Source: Thermoproteota archaeon
Lineage (GTDB): Archaea > Thermoproteota > Nitrososphaeria > Nitrososphaerales > Nitrosopumilaceae
DNA length: 64,000 nt
NCBI GenBank assembly: GCA_003352285.1
Contig: QQVN01000003.1
Coordinates: forward strand, 248,001-312,000
Direction of reading: 5' to 3'
The translations under genes and the position numbers were made by a program. The notes under the pieces were generated by a model. It was not told the DNA's origin. It saw nothing but the letters and a program-made list of their open reading frames with translations, and searched no databases. This document shows positions 8,991-18,338 of the stretch, piece by piece. Within the stretch, counting starts at the first letter, position 1; every line of letters begins with the position of its first letter.

Positions 8991-9590
8991 ATGTCATACA
9001 TGTACATGCCAGGCGCTACTGCCGTTGGAATTACTTATGATTCTGGTGTCGTTTTTGCTAGCGAGAGAAGGATCGCTTATGGTAACTTTCTAGTCAGCAA
9101 AACTACAAAGAAGACATTCCAAATTACTCCAAAAGTTGGGGCAGCATGTGCAGGATTGGTTGCTGACATGCAAATTTTATCATTACAAATATCTGCATTA
9201 GCAAAGATTCGCAAGATGGAACTGAAACGAGACGTTCCTCCAAACTCTATTGCAAAGATGATGTCAAATATGATGTATGAGAGAAGATTCTTTCCATTAT
9301 TGACACAAGTAATCGTTGGTGGTGTTGTGGATAAACCAATCATCTATACTCTTGATCCATTAGGTTCAGTATTGCCAGATGAATATGCCGCAGTTGGTAC
9401 TGGTGCAGAGATGGCACTCGGTGTTTTGGACCCACAATTTAAAGAAAACATGTCAGAGCAAGAAGCAGTTGATCTAGCTGTTAAAGCAGTTCGTTCCGCA
9501 ACAATGCGTGATTCATTTAGCGGTGATGGAATTGACGTCTTGGTAATTAACGCAGAAGGCTCAAAAGAGATTCAACATAAAGCAAACTAG
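8991..9590 (+). CDS. psmB: Proteasome beta subunit, probably non-catalytic
   Basis: A 199-residue Ntn-hydrolase-fold beta subunit of the archaeal 20S proteasome. A short prosequence (MSYMYMPG) precedes ATAVGITYDSGVVFASERR. Aligned by G5, E17, R19 and K33 with Thermoplasma beta (mature TTTVGI...), the position of the catalytic Thr1 is Ala9, and only the next residue is Thr. Glu17- and Lys33-equivalents, the AGLVAD segment and the GDGIDV C-terminal motif are all present, so the fold is intact. If the alignment is right, it cannot self-process in the usual way and is a structural beta subunit paired with an active paralogue elsewhere. Confidence 0.9.
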   Translation: MSYMYMPGATAVGITYDSGVVFASERRIAYGNFLVSKTTKKTFQITPKVGAACAGLVADMQILSLQISALAKIRKMELKRDVPPNSIAKMMSNMMYERRFFPLLTQVIVGGVVDKPIIYTLDPLGSVLPDEYAAVGTGAEMALGVLDPQFKENMSEQEAVDLAVKAVRSATMRDSFSGDGIDVLVINAEGSKEIQHKAN

Positions 9591-10066
9591 TTTTTTATCG
9601 CAGTTTTTCCAATTTCCCAGTACTTGTCAGAGATGTAATGAATGTTTTTTACAACTTCTCCTTTCTTCATTGATTCCATTTCTGCGCTGTCTACTAGAGC
9701 TTTTCCTACTGCAAGAAACTTGTGCTGTGATTCTTCTATCACGCAAACAATTCTATCTTTTTGAAATTCACTGTAACTTCTAATCCCTGGTCGCATGACG
9801 TTTGCTCCATTACACATGAACTTGACTGCCCCCATATCGACCATCACATGTGGGAATTTTTCTAAAATTGACGTCTCTGATAGGAATGGTAGATACTCAT
9901 TACCTATCTTTAGTGCTACAAATCCTTCACCTGAAATTAGATGTGCATCATCCTGAATTTCATAAACTCGAAGGTTTTTTGATTTTGGAATGTCTATGTT
10001 CCATTTCTCTCTGATATCTGTCAGGATATCATTTGTTTCACTTTTGGATACTAGGTTTGACTTCAA
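9587..10066 (-). CDS. PUA-domain RNA-binding protein (MCT-1/Tma20-like)
   Basis: A 159-residue protein with an N-terminal segment (about 1-80) and a C-terminal PUA domain (about 75-150). The PUA signature is VMVDMGAVKFMCNGANVMRPGI followed by FQKDRIVCVIEE and FLAVGKALVDS. This architecture is shared with archaeal/eukaryotic MCT-1-like translation factors. Its start overlaps the stop of homoserine dehydrogenase by four bases, so it is the distal gene of that operon. Confidence 0.8.
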   Translation of the reverse strand: MKSNLVSKSETNDILTDIREKWNIDIPKSKNLRVYEIQDDAHLISGEGFVALKIGNEYLPFLSETSILEKFPHVMVDMGAVKFMCNGANVMRPGIRSYSEFQKDRIVCVIEESQHKFLAVGKALVDSAEMESMKKGEVVKNIHYISDKYWEIGKTAIKN

Positions 10067-11073
10067 GCCTTTACAATCTCTTTTCTAATGTCTATCAGGT
10101 CCCTTAAGATAGAACTAGCAGTCTCGATTCCTCCTGCTCCTTTTCCAATGATTGTCTGTGTTCCAGAATGCTCAGAGGTAAATGCTATTGCGTTTAGAGT
10201 TCCATTCACGCACAAAGGATCATCTGTTGATATCTCAATTGGGGCTACTTTCAAATCATTATCACATGATGCAATCAATTTTACAGCGCAGTTCTTTTTC
10301 TCTGCATTTTTGATGTCTTGCGTTGTCACGTTGCGAATTCCTGTCCTATTTACATCTGGTAATGTTACCTTCATTCCCATTATCCAATTTGCCAGTATCA
10401 CAAGTTTTGCTGCTGCATCTAATCCATCCAAATCCAAGGACTCATCTGCTTCTACGTACCCCTTTGATTTTGCGTCTTTTAATGCGGTATCAAATGACAT
10501 TCCATTTGCCATGTTTGTCAAAATGTAATTTGTAGTTCCGTTTAAGATTCCTGCAAATGATGTAATTCTTTCACCCCTGAGACTATTTTTTGCATAATCT
10601 AGAATTGGTGTGCCACCACCTACGGTTCCACTAAACTTTAGTGATACTTGATTAAATGTTGCAAGCTCTAAGAGTGAAGGAAATGCGAGTGCTAAAGGTC
10701 CTTTATTGACAGATATTACGTGCATTTTATGCTTCATTGCAGAAATTATGTGGGACATACCCGGTTCTGCATCTTTGTAATTACTTGCAGTAGTCTCAAT
10801 CATTACATCTGCATCTAAGCTTGAAATCAGATCTAATCCAGAAAGATTGTTTTTTGTTTTACCATAATTTTTTACTGTTCCAAATTTCTTTTTTGTTTCG
10901 ACAAGCTTACTCAAATTTAATCCTGCAGAATCCACTGCACTTCCTTTACTATCAAATACTCCAACAATTCTTGGTTTTAATCCATATTTTGCGTAAAGAT
11001 CATCTGCACGTGATTCAAATAATTTCGCTAAGCTCTGCCCCACTACTCCAAATCCACACAAAATTATTCGCAT
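10063..11073 (-). CDS. hom: Homoserine dehydrogenase
   Basis: A 336-residue NAD(P)-dependent oxidoreductase reducing aspartate semialdehyde to homoserine in Thr/Met synthesis. The Rossmann motif GFGVVGQSLAKLFE lies at the N-terminus. The catalytic-domain segments VSVNKGPLA, FSGTVGGGTPILDYAKN, GILNGTTNYILT and KGYVEADESLDLDGLDAAAKLVILAN are all characteristic. No C-terminal ACT domain is present, so feedback control through ACT is not expected. It is translationally coupled to the downstream PUA gene. Confidence 0.94.
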   Translation of the reverse strand: MRIILCGFGVVGQSLAKLFESRADDLYAKYGLKPRIVGVFDSKGSAVDSAGLNLSKLVETKKKFGTVKNYGKTKNNLSGLDLISSLDADVMIETTASNYKDAEPGMSHIISAMKHKMHVISVNKGPLALAFPSLLELATFNQVSLKFSGTVGGGTPILDYAKNSLRGERITSFAGILNGTTNYILTNMANGMSFDTALKDAKSKGYVEADESLDLDGLDAAAKLVILANWIMGMKVTLPDVNRTGIRNVTTQDIKNAEKKNCAVKLIASCDNDLKVAPIEISTDDPLCVNGTLNAIAFTSEHSGTQTIIGKGAGGIETASSILRDLIDIRKEIVKA

Positions 11074-11128
11074 TATGTCACAAAATTATATCGCATTAAT
11101 TAAGATTAACAACGCATCATTGTTCTGA

Positions 11129-11521
11129 TTAATCTTTTTTCTCTAAATCCAAGGATGCAGAGTTGATACAATATCGAAGATTTGTTGGATTGGGACCATC
11201 ATCAAATACATGTCCTAAATGAGCCCCACATTTCTTACAATTTACTTCAGTACGTACCATTCCATAAGATGTATCTGAAATATACTCGATATTCTCATCA
11301 GATACTGGTTTCCAAAAACTTGGCCATCCAGTTCCTGAATCAAATTTGGTATCAGAATCAAATAGTTTTTCCCCACAACAAATGCATCTGTACATTCCTT
11401 TATCTTTACAATCAAAATATTTGCCAGTAAATGGTGGCTCTGTTCCTTTGTTTACACATACATCATATTGTTCTGGTGTGAGTTTTTCTTTGAGATCTTT
11501 TGGTGGGATCTTTACGGTCAT
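11129..11521 (-). CDS. msrB: Peptide methionine-R-sulfoxide reductase
   Basis: A 130-residue MsrB that repairs methionine-R-sulfoxide in proteins. Two structural zinc CxxC pairs are visible (CICCGEKLF and [12 protein letters not shown]), with [12 protein letters not shown] and the catalytic cysteine in [11 protein letters not shown] near the C-terminus. It is full length and has no signal peptide, so it is cytoplasmic. It lies on the minus strand between hom and the ThyX-like gene. Confidence 0.95.
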   Translation of the reverse strand: MTVKIPPKDLKEKLTPEQYDVCVNKGTEPPFTGKYFDCKDKGMYRCICCGEKLFDSDTKFDSGTGWPSFWKPVSDENIEYISDTSYGMVRTEVNCKKCGAHLGHVFDDGPNPTNLRYCINSASLDLEKKD

Positions 11522-11542
11522 GTTTGTAATTTGTTAATAATT

Positions 11543-13159
11543 TTATTTAATGTTTTTTCGTTTTTCTTCTGTTCTTTTTTCTGATTCAAATCTTTCTAAT
11601 TCGTATTCATTCATGTCTGCAAATTTAATTATATTAGAAAGTGTTGGATGAGCTTTGTTAATTTGTTTGAACATGTCTTGAGCTACCTTTCTATAATCTA
11701 CATGTCCTTGTGGAACCGTTCTTAGTTCTATTAGATGAGTTGCCTCTCTAAGATTTAATCTCATAAAGTATGGATAGTTATATGCAAAATTTACCACGTA
11801 CTGAGCTTGTTCTGGATGCTTTATTCTGATTTTATTAAAAACATTTTTTGTTTTATCCATGCATTCTTTGTATTCTCTTTCCATGTTTAGAATTGAAATC
11901 TCTTTTGGTGTGACAAATCCGTGATCTGTAGTCAAGAGTTGTCTTTCAAGAGTTAATGCACGATGCCTGTGAAAATCTCTGAACATTCCAAAATTGTTTA
12001 TCAGATCAAACGTATAGTTTGTCATCTCAAATGCTCTAGATGGTCTATGACGCCTATTTTTTCTTAATTTTGCTAAATATTCTATGATCTTTTTCTTTTT
12101 TGTGATGGGCATCTTCTTTACTGCATCAAGTATTGTTTTGTATGTCAAACTTGGTGATTGCTCGTATAATGATGCAGAGATGATTTTATTCATTGCACCA
12201 GTCTCTGATTCATACTCTACAAGTTTTGTAATTGATTTTGTTGAGATATTTTTTCTAGCTAACTCATTTGCATTTTTCTTTGCTAATTTCTTTATGTCAT
12301 TTAGATAATCTTGCAGTGCCTTACCATACTTGTCATTTGAGCGTCTGACAAAAGATTTGATTGTAGTATCCAATTCTACCTTGATTTTTGAGGCTAAATC
12401 TTGCTCTTCTTTGAGATTTGAGCTATAAAGAATTGTCAATAGATATTCAAATGCTCGTCCGTTTCCAGTAATTCCAACATTTGTTAGTGTTGATGCTGGC
12501 AGCAGTCCTCTAAGTATGTCAAGTGCTTTAGCTTTTGTAGAGCCATTGTAAATCATATTTGCAGATTTTATGTCTTGTTCGTTTTTTAATTTTGAAAATA
12601 ATTTTTCTTTTCCATCATTGGAATCTTTGAATGTGTATTTCTCAATTGGAAATTTTTCTCTAACGTATTTTATCATTGGCTCAATACTTTTGGAATACAC
12701 ATCAAATGAAAAATTACATGCATCAATGTAATCATCAGCAAATTTTGTTTTCATTAAATCTGGATCTCGATAAAATCTGTATTCTCCATTTACTTTTTTA
12801 TTCCATGTTACATATCGTGAAGATTTTTCCAAGTATGACAAACCGATTCTTCTATCTTCAATTTTTTTAACTGCAATATTTGATAGACCTTCAATTGCAA
12901 TCTGTGCCTCACCAAGCTCTGCAACTGAATCGTCTCCATACTCAATTAGTACTCTATTGTAAAATTCCTCTCCTCTGTTTTCATTTTTTAAAAACTCATC
13001 AAGAAAGACACGTCGCATGTTTTTGTCCGTTCTACTATACCTTGACATTAGTGCACCGCGATCAACTTGTCTTGGGGTAATTATTGCAAAAACAGAATCG
13101 TCCGTGTTTGAGAAATGATCAGCTAGGATCTTTTTTTCTTTATCAGAAAACTCAGACAA
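11543..13159 (-). CDS. Double-domain ThyX-like (FAD-dependent thymidylate synthase family) protein
   Basis: A 538-residue protein, about twice the length of ordinary ThyX. The N-half has [19 protein letters not shown] followed by [19 protein letters not shown], resembling the ThyX core and the tail of its RHRxxSxNExSxRY motif. The C-half has [20 protein letters not shown], which keeps the R-H-R element, and [24 protein letters not shown], like the ThyX C-terminal R-x-P-Q-G-H segment. Together this is a tandem ThyX arrangement in which each half carries only part of the canonical motif. Whether it makes dTMP or is a divergent paralogue cannot be decided from sequence. Confidence 0.82.
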   Translation of the reverse strand: MSEFSDKEKKILADHFSNTDDSVFAIITPRQVDRGALMSRYSRTDKNMRRVFLDEFLKNENRGEEFYNRVLIEYGDDSVAELGEAQIAIEGLSNIAVKKIEDRRIGLSYLEKSSRYVTWNKKVNGEYRFYRDPDLMKTKFADDYIDACNFSFDVYSKSIEPMIKYVREKFPIEKYTFKDSNDGKEKLFSKLKNEQDIKSANMIYNGSTKAKALDILRGLLPASTLTNVGITGNGRAFEYLLTILYSSNLKEEQDLASKIKVELDTTIKSFVRRSNDKYGKALQDYLNDIKKLAKKNANELARKNISTKSITKLVEYESETGAMNKIISASLYEQSPSLTYKTILDAVKKMPITKKKKIIEYLAKLRKNRRHRPSRAFEMTNYTFDLINNFGMFRDFHRHRALTLERQLLTTDHGFVTPKEISILNMEREYKECMDKTKNVFNKIRIKHPEQAQYVVNFAYNYPYFMRLNLREATHLIELRTVPQGHVDYRKVAQDMFKQINKAHPTLSNIIKFADMNEYELERFESEKRTEEKRKNIK

Positions 13160-13190
13160 TACGACTTGAGAGTAATCTAATTATTAATTT

Positions 13191-13472
13191 CTATTTCTTT
13201 CCTATCTGGATCAGATCTGGTGCTTTTGTGCTTTGCATTCCTTTTGATTGCCATCTTAGTAATACTTCTTTGAATGCATTTGCATCTTCTTCGCTTTCAG
13301 TATACATTAGCATAGTTACCCATCTTCCCTCGCCAGCTTTTCCGCCAACTGAGTTCATCCAAAACTTGCTTGGTAATGTCTGCATAGCTTTGTTGTCTGC
13401 ATCTTTGGAAATCTCTTTCCACCGATTTGCAACAAAATCCAGAATCTGGACTAGTCCATTTCTATCTATCAT
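13191..13472 (-). CDS. Small conserved-looking protein of unknown function
   Basis: A 93-residue soluble protein. Visible features are an N-terminal helix (NGLVQILDFVANRWKEISK), a central WVTMLMYTESEEDANAFKEVLLRW segment resembling an alpha/beta sandwich strand-helix, and a polar C-terminus. There are no cysteines, membrane helix or catalytic motif. It lies 31 bp upstream of the ThyX-like gene on the same strand, so it may be cotranscribed. I do not recognise the family. Confidence 0.6.
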   Translation of the reverse strand: MIDRNGLVQILDFVANRWKEISKDADNKAMQTLPSKFWMNSVGGKAGEGRWVTMLMYTESEEDANAFKEVLLRWQSKGMQSTKAPDLIQIGKK

Positions 13473-13597
13473 GGTTCATCTAAAACATCAAGGATTTTAA
13501 TATCTTGCAGAAATTTTGATTTAGTTAAATTATTCTTACTAAAACTAGAAACCTTACTAACACAGTCTTGGTTATATGTACAACTAGAGTTTTGCGC

Positions 13598-14440
13598 ATG
13601 AGCAATGACGATATCGAGATAATCGGTAAACAAGTCAAAGACATGTACGGTACCTCCATGGGAAAGGTAATCGGAACAATAACTGACATTGATGGAAGCA
13701 TTCAGACAGTTGGCGTAGACTGTGGTTCACAAGGGCTCCAGCAAATTCCTTATGAACAATTGGTTGCACAAGGCAATGTTGTTATTTTCATACCAAAATG
13801 GAGACTCGATTCACAAAGACTATTGCGCGAAAAAGGTCTAACACTGCGTCGCCTCAAAGCTCTGATGGAAATTGTTTCACAAAACGATGAAATGAAGGAT
13901 GATGCCGAAGTCATTCATGAAAAGTACAAGGCAAAACTTTTCACATTGGGTGAGACAGAACACGAAATCACAGCTAAACTAGAAGCAAGACTTGCAGAGT
14001 TAGATGAGCAAATGAAGGCAGTAAAGATGCTGGTCTTCGATGCTAAAGTGCAATACAAGAGCAACGAAATTTCTGAATCTGTGTTTGAATCAGTAAAGCG
14101 CGAAACTACTGATCTAATCGAACACATAACTCATGAGAACGCAGAAATTTCAAATGTTCAAAGAAGAATCAATGATCTTGAAATGGAGGTTCAACAAACA
14201 TTAGAATCTCCAAAGCAACATTTGCAAGATTCAGCCGTCTCATATCTTGATGATAGCTCCAACATAGAGTCAAAGCTTCCTGAAGCACCAACACATGAAC
14301 CAACAACTGCACCCTCAGATACACCAAAAGAAGCTGAGCGTGCACCACAAATACCACAACCACCCCAACAGGTGACACCAATCACATCTCAACCAAAAGC
14401 ACCCCAAGACGACTGGCTTGCTAGAATGGAAGCACAATAG
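13598..14440 (+). CDS. cdvA: Cell division protein CdvA
   Basis: About 280 residues. An N-terminal PRC-barrel-like beta domain (about 5-75; VKDMYGTSMGKVIGTITDIDG) is followed by a long coiled coil (about 85-205), a Pro/Thr-rich linker and a short conserved-looking tail (DDWLARMEAQ). This domain order is that of CdvA, the DNA/membrane-associated scaffold that recruits the ESCRT-III homologue CdvB; the C-terminal tail would be the ESCRT-III-binding (E3B) site. The frame is open from 13568, but the ATG at 13598 (MSNDDIEIIGKQV) starts the conserved barrel. No cdvB or cdvC lies alongside, as is common in thaumarchaea. Confidence 0.8.
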   Translation: MSNDDIEIIGKQVKDMYGTSMGKVIGTITDIDGSIQTVGVDCGSQGLQQIPYEQLVAQGNVVIFIPKWRLDSQRLLREKGLTLRRLKALMEIVSQNDEMKDDAEVIHEKYKAKLFTLGETEHEITAKLEARLAELDEQMKAVKMLVFDAKVQYKSNEISESVFESVKRETTDLIEHITHENAEISNVQRRINDLEMEVQQTLESPKQHLQDSAVSYLDDSSNIESKLPEAPTHEPTTAPSDTPKEAERAPQIPQPPQQVTPITSQPKAPQDDWLARMEAQ

Positions 14441-14463
14441 TTTTTTTTTAAACTATTTTTTTT
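14441..14463 (+). terminator. Poly-T terminator after cdvA
   Basis: Two T-tracts of about eight residues each, separated by AAACTA, follow the cdvA stop directly. Archaeal RNA polymerase terminates intrinsically in such U-rich stretches without a hairpin. This separates cdvA from the acetyl-CoA synthetase gene. Confidence 0.55.
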
Positions 14464-14496
14464 AACATTTAGATAGTTTATTCTATAATCGATTTC

Positions 14497-16410
14497 ATGG
14501 CTGAGACATTTAACATTGGTCTTGGAAATAACGACACTCAAACACGTAAACGAGCCGAATTTGATTTTACTTCTTTTTGGGCAGAACAGGCAAAGAAACT
14601 GGATTGGTTTGAAGACTGGGATGTTACACTTGACTGGAATCCTCCATTTGCAAAATGGTTTGTTGGAGGAAAAATTAATGCATCGTACAATGCGTTAGAC
14701 GTTCATCAAAAGACCAAATCCAAAAAGACTGCAATTTTTTGGGAGGGCGAAGATGGAACTTCAAGAAATATCACCTATGAGGAGATGTGGATTACGGTTC
14801 AAAAATTTGCAAATGCCCTAAAATCACTTGGCGTCAAAAAAGGTGATAGAGTCACAATTTACTTGCCAATGGTGCCTGAATTACCAATATCCATGCTTGC
14901 ATGTGCAAGAATTGGGGCAACTCACACTGTAGTCTTTTCTGGGTTTTCTGCAACGTCTCTTGCAGACAGAATTGAGGACTCTAAATCAAAGATTGTAATT
15001 ACTGCTGATGGTGGTTTTAGAAGAGGCTCTGTTGTTGAGCTAAAATCTGTAGTTGATGAGGCAATTACAAATAATGACTCTGTTCAAAATGTCATCGTTT
15101 TAGAGAGAACAAAAACTCCCATCCAAAAAAATCCTAGAGATTTACTATGGAGTGATCTGTTAGAGTCCTCATCAGCCGACTGTCCTGCTGAAAAACTAGA
15201 CAGCACTCATCCTCTGTTTATTCTATACACTTCTGGCACTACTGGAAAACCCAAGGGAGTTCTGCATGGAACTGGGGGGTATCTTACTCACATTCACTCT
15301 ACATTTGGGTGGGCATTTGACATCAAAGACTCTGATGTCTTTTTCTGTACTGCTGATATTGGATGGGTTACAGGACACAGCTATGTTGCATATGGTCCCT
15401 TGTTACATGGGGCAACTCAAGTAATCTATGAGGGTGCACCTGATTATCCATCTCCATCACGAATGTGGGAGATTCTACAAAAATACAAAGTTACAATATT
15501 TTACACCACTCCTACTGCATTGAGAATGTTTATGAAATTTGGAGATGACATCCCAAATTCTTTTGATCTTTCTTCTTTGAGATTACTTGGAACTGTAGGT
15601 GAGCCAATTAATCCTGAAGTTTGGAAGTGGTACTACAAAACTATTGGAAAGCAAAAATGTCCAATCATTGATACATGGTGGCAAACTGAAACTGGCGGTA
15701 TGCTTATCTCTCCGTTGCCTGGTCTAGAAACTATTCCGCTAAAACCTGGTTCTGGAACCTTACCAATTCCAGGAGTTGACATTGCAGTTGTTAATGAAGA
15801 AGGCAACGATGTAAAACCAAACACAAAAGGATACTTGATAATTCGCAAACCTTGGCCTGGAATGCTACTGACTCTTTGGGGTGATGATACAAAATATCAA
15901 ACAGTCTATTGGTCAAAATACAAAAACTGTTACTATCCTGGGGATTATGCGATAAAAGATGAGGATGGATACTTTTGGTTGCTTGGACGAGCAGATGACG
16001 TCCTCAAAGTTGCAGGACATAGAATTGGTACTGCTGAGCTTGAGAGCAGCATAGTTGCACACCATGATGTAGCTGAATCTGCCGTATGTGGAATTCCAGA
16101 TACAATAAAGGGTGAGGTAATCATTGCATTTGTTGTCCTAAAAGAAGGAATTTCAAAATCACACGATACATTGAGAAAAGAGATAGTATCTGAGATTCGA
16201 AATGGAGTAGGGCCTATTGCTACTCCTGAGCAGATTTACTTTGTTTCAAAATTACCAAAGACTCGCAGTGGGAAAATCATGCGTAGATTACTAAAGGCAA
16301 TAGCTAGTAAGGAGAAGATCGGCGATGTAAGTACCCTTGAGGATGGGGCCGCAGTAAATGAAGTTCAATCAGCATTTGATGAGCTTCAAAAATCAATTAA
16401 CAAAAATTAA
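14497..16410 (+). CDS. acs: Acetyl-CoA synthetase (AMP-forming)
   Basis: A 637-residue ANL-superfamily ligase. Motifs: P-loop LYTSGTTGKPKGVLHGTGGY, DIGWVTGHSYVAYGPL, DTWWQTETGG (A5 region), the hinge YFWLLGRADDVLKVAGHRIG, and the acetylatable C-terminal lysine region LPKTRSGKIMRR. The N-terminal ACAS extension (SYNALDVH) is present and the length is typical of acetate-CoA ligase. It would activate acetate, or possibly propionate or 3-hydroxypropionate, to the CoA thioester; the exact acyl substrate cannot be fixed by eye. Confidence 0.9.
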   Translation: MAETFNIGLGNNDTQTRKRAEFDFTSFWAEQAKKLDWFEDWDVTLDWNPPFAKWFVGGKINASYNALDVHQKTKSKKTAIFWEGEDGTSRNITYEEMWITVQKFANALKSLGVKKGDRVTIYLPMVPELPISMLACARIGATHTVVFSGFSATSLADRIEDSKSKIVITADGGFRRGSVVELKSVVDEAITNNDSVQNVIVLERTKTPIQKNPRDLLWSDLLESSSADCPAEKLDSTHPLFILYTSGTTGKPKGVLHGTGGYLTHIHSTFGWAFDIKDSDVFFCTADIGWVTGHSYVAYGPLLHGATQVIYEGAPDYPSPSRMWEILQKYKVTIFYTTPTALRMFMKFGDDIPNSFDLSSLRLLGTVGEPINPEVWKWYYKTIGKQKCPIIDTWWQTETGGMLISPLPGLETIPLKPGSGTLPIPGVDIAVVNEEGNDVKPNTKGYLIIRKPWPGMLLTLWGDDTKYQTVYWSKYKNCYYPGDYAIKDEDGYFWLLGRADDVLKVAGHRIGTAELESSIVAHHDVAESAVCGIPDTIKGEVIIAFVVLKEGISKSHDTLRKEIVSEIRNGVGPIATPEQIYFVSKLPKTRSGKIMRRLLKAIASKEKIGDVSTLEDGAAVNEVQSAFDELQKSINKN

Positions 16411-16488
16411 TTTCTGATCTCTGAGAATTTTTAGAGCTGTTCGTTCTGCACAAACATCATGTTAAACTTTTAGGGGTTACTAGAAAAT

Positions 16489-16803
16489 ATGAAAGTCATT
16501 TTGGTCCTCTTATTGGTTACCGGAATGATTTTCATACCTGGAACAGCATTTGGGTGGAAATCATTATCGTATGAAAAAGAGTACTGTTCGATAGAATGCA
16601 GTACTTCTATTCAAAGCATTGATCATGCTGCACCTATGAATTTCATTTTATTGGGAGTATTTTCAGTAATAGGCCTTGGCATATTCTATAAAATTTCTAG
16701 AACTGGCAAGTTTGATGTATTTACCCTCAATTGTGATGAATGTGGAAGAAAGACAAATGGCCTAAAATGCCCATACTGTGAGACAACAAAACAAAGACTA
16801 TGA
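16489..16803 (+). CDS. Membrane protein with C-terminal zinc ribbon
   Basis: A 104-residue protein. It has an N-terminal signal/anchor helix (about 1-22), an extracytoplasmic stretch containing CSIECS, a second membrane helix (about 45-65; FILLGVFSVIGLGIFYKI) and a C-terminal cytoplasmic zinc ribbon CDECGRKTNGLKCPYC. The two cysteines in CSIEC could form a disulfide. No family is recognised. The C-terminus overlaps the convergent gene by six bases. Confidence 0.65.
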   Translation: MKVILVLLLVTGMIFIPGTAFGWKSLSYEKEYCSIECSTSIQSIDHAAPMNFILLGVFSVIGLGIFYKISRTGKFDVFTLNCDECGRKTNGLKCPYCETTKQRL

Positions 16804-17043
16804 GAAATTTCTTATCTCAAATGCCAACTCTCTAGATTTTTTAATCGCTTGTCTTAACTCTGAATGAATTTTTGATAATTCCTCTTCTGGGGCATCGTAT
16901 TTTTTCTTCATCTGGTACTTTTCTGCCAAAAACTCTACTTCTTCTATACTTCTTCGTAATTCCCACTTTAATCCCATAATCTTGTGCTTTATCCACTCTT
17001 TACCGTCTGCATCTGGGTTGACAAAATAATCCCCAATATCCAT
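16798..17043 (-). CDS. Small helical protein of unknown function
   Basis: An 81-residue charged protein. After a short N-terminal segment (MDIGDYFVNPDADGKEW) the remainder is predicted helical and heptad-like (KWELRRSIEEVEFLAEKY and onward), suggesting a coiled-coil hairpin. It has no cysteines or membrane segment. It converges on and overlaps the zinc-ribbon membrane gene, and lies 33 bp upstream of the glycosyltransferase gene on the same strand. Function unknown. Confidence 0.55.
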   Translation of the reverse strand: MDIGDYFVNPDADGKEWIKHKIMGLKWELRRSIEEVEFLAEKYQMKKKYDAPEEELSKIHSELRQAIKKSRELAFEIRNFS

Positions 17044-17076
17044 TAGATGTAATTTGGAATAATTTGATTTAAGTAA

Positions 17077-18225
17077 TTAAGCCCAGACTTTTTCTCTAAA
17101 GGTCCATCTCTTATTTAGAATAAAGTTGCTAAATGCAGCAGTAATTACAGCTAATATCAGTGCAATTGGATATGATAATCCATTACTGTCTACAAGATAA
17201 AACACCATTCCAAGCTGAACTAGTGCACCAAATGAGCTAAATGCAACAAACTTGCCATATTGCGTTAATGTTCTCTTTATTCCAAAGTCCCTATCTCCAA
17301 ATGTCCATGCTTTGTTAAGAACAAAGTTTGATGTCATGGATAATGCAATTCCAATCATGTTTGCATGAAGATACCAAAGCTCTGATGGGCCACTTGCAAA
17401 CAAGAGTGATGCGATAAAGTTTACTGCAAGTCCTGATGCTCCAACAGTGAAAAACCTCGCAGCTTTTGAGAGGAATTTTACTGATGCTCTCTTTTCATTG
17501 ACTCTTTCTGGTTTTCCAAATCGGTATAGCTTCCAAACATCACGAAGATAATTCAAAATTGTAGATGTACCAAGCTTGCTTGAGCCAAATTCTCTATCAA
17601 TAAACGTGTAAGGAATTTCATGAATTTTTACTCCTCTTCGTTTAACCAAAATTTCTAAGAGCATTTTGTAACCTTTTGTATCAAATTTTAATCCGTTAAT
17701 GATGTTTTTTCTAAATGCAAAGAATCCTGACATTGGATCTTGTGCATCAACTCCAAGTCCTGATTTTGCAATCTTTGTTGCAATTTTGCTCATAAGCTTT
17801 CTTTTGATTGACCAACCTTGAATTCTGCCACCTTTGGTGTATCGTGATGCGACAACTAAATCATATTGTGATTTTATTGATTCTATCATTTTTGGAATCA
17901 AGCTTGGTGGGTGAGAAAAATCACTATCCATTACTACGATGGTTTCTCCTCTCGCTTGCTGGATTCCGTTTAAGACTGCAGAGCTTAATCCTTCTTTTGC
18001 TTTTCTATGAATCACATTTATTGTATAATTTGTAAAACCCTTAATTGACTTCCAATAGTCCTCGACAATTTTACCAGTACCATCCGGTGAATTATCATCA
18101 ACTACGATTGCTTCAGTTAGCACATTTTTTGGGATATGCTCGCCAATGGACTTTAGAATTTGTTTAATGTTTTGCGATTCATTATAAGTTGGAATAATGA
18201 TTGATACTTGCGTTTCCTGAGCCAT
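17077..18225 (-). CDS. GT2 polyprenyl-phosphate glycosyltransferase fused to GtrA-like domain
   Basis: 382 residues. The N-terminal GT2 domain (about 5-235) resembles dolichol-phosphate mannosyltransferase: SIIIPTYNESQNI, AIVVDDNSPDGTG, MDSDFSHPPSLIP (DxD) and the GSSKLGTSTILNYLRDVWKLYRFG linker. The C-terminal part (about 250-375) is a GtrA-type domain with about four membrane helices (FFTVGASGLAVNFIASLLF..., FVLNKAWTFGDR, FILNKRWTFREK). It probably transfers a sugar to a polyprenyl phosphate and helps present it across the membrane for surface glycosylation. Confidence 0.9.
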   Translation of the reverse strand: MAQETQVSIIIPTYNESQNIKQILKSIGEHIPKNVLTEAIVVDDNSPDGTGKIVEDYWKSIKGFTNYTINVIHRKAKEGLSSAVLNGIQQARGETIVVMDSDFSHPPSLIPKMIESIKSQYDLVVASRYTKGGRIQGWSIKRKLMSKIATKIAKSGLGVDAQDPMSGFFAFRKNIINGLKFDTKGYKMLLEILVKRRGVKIHEIPYTFIDREFGSSKLGTSTILNYLRDVWKLYRFGKPERVNEKRASVKFLSKAARFFTVGASGLAVNFIASLLFASGPSELWYLHANMIGIALSMTSNFVLNKAWTFGDRDFGIKRTLTQYGKFVAFSSFGALVQLGMVFYLVDSNGLSYPIALILAVITAAFSNFILNKRWTFREKVWA

Positions 18226-18338
18226 CCTGTTATTTTGATGAGATTTTGAATAGAATTTAAACTGTTAATTTATCGATATGATGCAAAAGGTTGCAATTTT
18301 CAAACAATTTATGCGTGATTTTATCTGATCTGAGTAAT

